This document shows, in pieces, positions 19,602 through 20,741 of a stretch of 20,741 nt of DNA. The notes beneath the pieces are model-generated. The model was not told the origin of the DNA. It made no database searches and was given only the letters and a program-made list of their open reading frames with translations. A program made the position numbers and the translations under genes. Every line of letters starts with the position of its first letter. The first letter of the stretch is position 1. The DNA is taken from contig FTLJ01000876.1 of assembly GCA_900155495.1 (NCBI GenBank), forward strand, positions 1 to 20,741, written 5' to 3'. Origin of the DNA: Porogramme epimiltina (lineage: Eukaryota > Basidiomycota > Agaricomycetes > Polyporales > Polyporaceae).

Positions 19602-20309
19602 CTATCCAGTAGCCAGCTTATTCCAGGCTACGGCAGCAACCATATCCTTATCCCGGGTGTGTAGCTTTCCCAGTCGGCATGTCTTCGAATGGCCCAGGTA
19701 GCAGATGGGCGGTATTTGAGGACAGGAGCGGGCTGGTTGCCATTGAACATACATTGAAGATGCATCCTTTGGCCATGAAGAACGTTGCCATGAGCGTATA
19801 GGCAGAAATTGGGAGCTCATCGGGGTGCGGGGACGCGGGCTGCTCGCCGCATGCGCAAGGGCCAGCCTGAGGGCCTGGGCGTCACTACGGCCGTATGCGC
19901 GGAAGAGGAACGAGCTGATCATGAGACAGAAGCTGAGAGACAGAAAGCAAAGTAGGCGCGGGAAATGCGTGCAGCCCTTGGCCGCCTCGATCGCCTCTGA
20001 GGCGGTGGGAGTCCAGACCCTGGTAGACCGTCGAGGGCCGAGGGGACGATCAGCGCTTACATATGAGGGCGTGGCGGCGCGGCCAACGCAATGCATGTGG
20101 CCAACTCCACGCTTCTCTCTTCGCCTTCCGAGAAAAACCGGCTGTCTCCTCTCTCGATGCATGCTGAATTCTCGGCGCCCATCTCTCCGTCCGCGCTCGC
20201 TCGTACACGCACAACACGCCCCCCCTGCCTGCTCCCTCTGATAGACCCCCTTCGGCGGACAATCTTCTCCTATCTCAGTTGCTCCCCTAGCCCCGTCCAT
20301 CGACTGCAC
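19602..20309 (-). CDS. Long minus-strand ORF, unidentified
   Basis: 235 codons, the longest open frame in this part of the window. It contains a short hydrophobic stretch (LLCFLSLSFCLMISSFLF) and is otherwise Arg/Cys/Pro-rich without a recognisable domain. A plus-strand frame overlaps it at 19825-20241, so at least one is spurious. Low-confidence entry. Confidence 0.15.
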   Translation of the reverse strand: MQSMDGARGATEIGEDCPPKGVYQREQAGGACCACTSERGRRDGRREFSMHRERRQPVFLGRRREKRGVGHMHCVGRAATPSYVSADRPLGPRRSTRVWTPTASEAIEAAKGCTHFPRLLCFLSLSFCLMISSFLFRAYGRSDAQALRLALAHAASSPRPRTPMSSQFLPIRSWQRSSWPKDASSMYVQWQPARSCPQIPPICYLGHSKTCRLGKLHTRDKDMVAAVAWNKLATG

Positions 20310-20364
20310 GACGTCTCGTCACCTTCATCCACTCAGACATCACGCCCCCAATGTTCTTAAATCA

Positions 20365-20415
20365 TTCATTAATACTATGCGCCACTGCATTATGAACACT
20401 TGTATTATTAATGAA
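20365..20415. repeat. AT-rich inverted repeat
   Basis: TTCATTAATA (20365-20374) and TATTAATGAA (20406-20415) are exact inverted copies around a 31-base spacer, forming a possible hairpin in an otherwise GC-rich area. It could be a 3'-end processing region or a relic of a small element. Confidence 0.6.
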
Positions 20416-20741
20416 ATCTTGCTAACAGGGCCATCTCCGAGAGATCCGTCTCGAACGTGCTATCGTCGTGCGTGCCCGCCGCACTGCACTTGCGGTTTAG
20501 GGCGTATCGTCGCAGAAGGCCAGATGCCTCGCCAAAGCCCCACGGCATGACTCCTCCGCACCGACCCCGGATCTAGACATGCTTCAACAGGGCCGTCGTC
20601 GTGAGGATGCATTCCTGGGCTACGAAGGAGCACAGGTCTTGTCCCCGGAAATGTCACGCCGGAAAAAAATGTAACATCACGCCCACGTGCCGTAACAGAG
20701 GACGCGTTTGTGACGCCACGCGTACGTGATTCAACATGTCG
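20416..20741. other. Window end, no gene identified
   Basis: No convincing coding sequence. The last 75 bases carry a cluster of ACGT-core words: CCCACGTGCC (with an E-box CACGTG), GACGCGTTTGTGACG and CGCGTACGTGA, which could be upstream regulatory sites for a gene beyond the window. Confidence 0.3.

Noticed and set aside
1..20741. tRNA genes, rRNA, CRISPR array, bacterial-style promoters
   Set aside because: No T-loop-like GGTTCGAATC motif with a matching acceptor stem, no regularly spaced short repeats and no ribosomal sequence were seen; gene structure is eukaryotic.

Overview
The window looks like nuclear DNA of a filamentous basidiomycete, most likely a wood-decay or other Agaricomycete. 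Three things point there: many very short GT-AG introns (about 46-77 nt, several with a CTAAC-type branch site and GTATGT/GTACGT donors), GC-rich coding sequence, and a DUF6535-type multi-spanning membrane protein, a family expanded in Agaricomycetes. No rRNA, tRNA, CRISPR or bacterial operon signal was seen. The identification rests on remembered family features, not on a database search.

Layout. 1-1254 holds two decayed, intron-bearing gene fragments side by side: a Tup1-like WD40 piece (about 300-525) and a Tra2-like RRM plus Arg/Asp/Ser tail (675-1254), both with frame damage. 1340-1925 is an AT-richer stretch packed with TCTG/CAGA words and hairpins, probably a small repeat element. Its right edge meets gene A (1932-4256), which lacks the membrane half of the DUF6535 family but keeps the whole C-terminal half: one shared exon and four tandem modules. 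Three of these modules are exons of exactly 378 nt with phase-1 borders. 4257-7131 continues as a segment that is repeated later: a conserved 3' UTR block, a decayed spacer and a degenerate multi-exon gene (C1). 7132-10116 holds no gene I can identify. Gene B (10117-13652) is the full-length paralogue. An 11-exon model gives an uninterrupted 985-residue protein: a Ser-rich N-terminus cut into small phase-0 exons, four membrane segments, the exon shared with gene A, and two C-terminal modules. A stray module fragment lies just downstream (13950-14183). 15460-17450 carries the second copy of the degenerate partner gene (C2). 17450-20741 is mostly unrecognised, with weak minus-strand candidates.

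How the parts fit. The region is an old tandem segmental duplication of [DUF6535 gene + 3' UTR + gene C]. The two copies decayed differently: copy 1 lost the 5' half of its DUF6535 gene at the repeat element but has more modules, while copy 2 keeps the membrane half with fewer modules. The strongest unusual signal is the exon-module array, which looks built to gain and lose 126-residue units without breaking the frame. Gene C is broken in both copies by different lesions. No complete new defence or metabolic system can be claimed.
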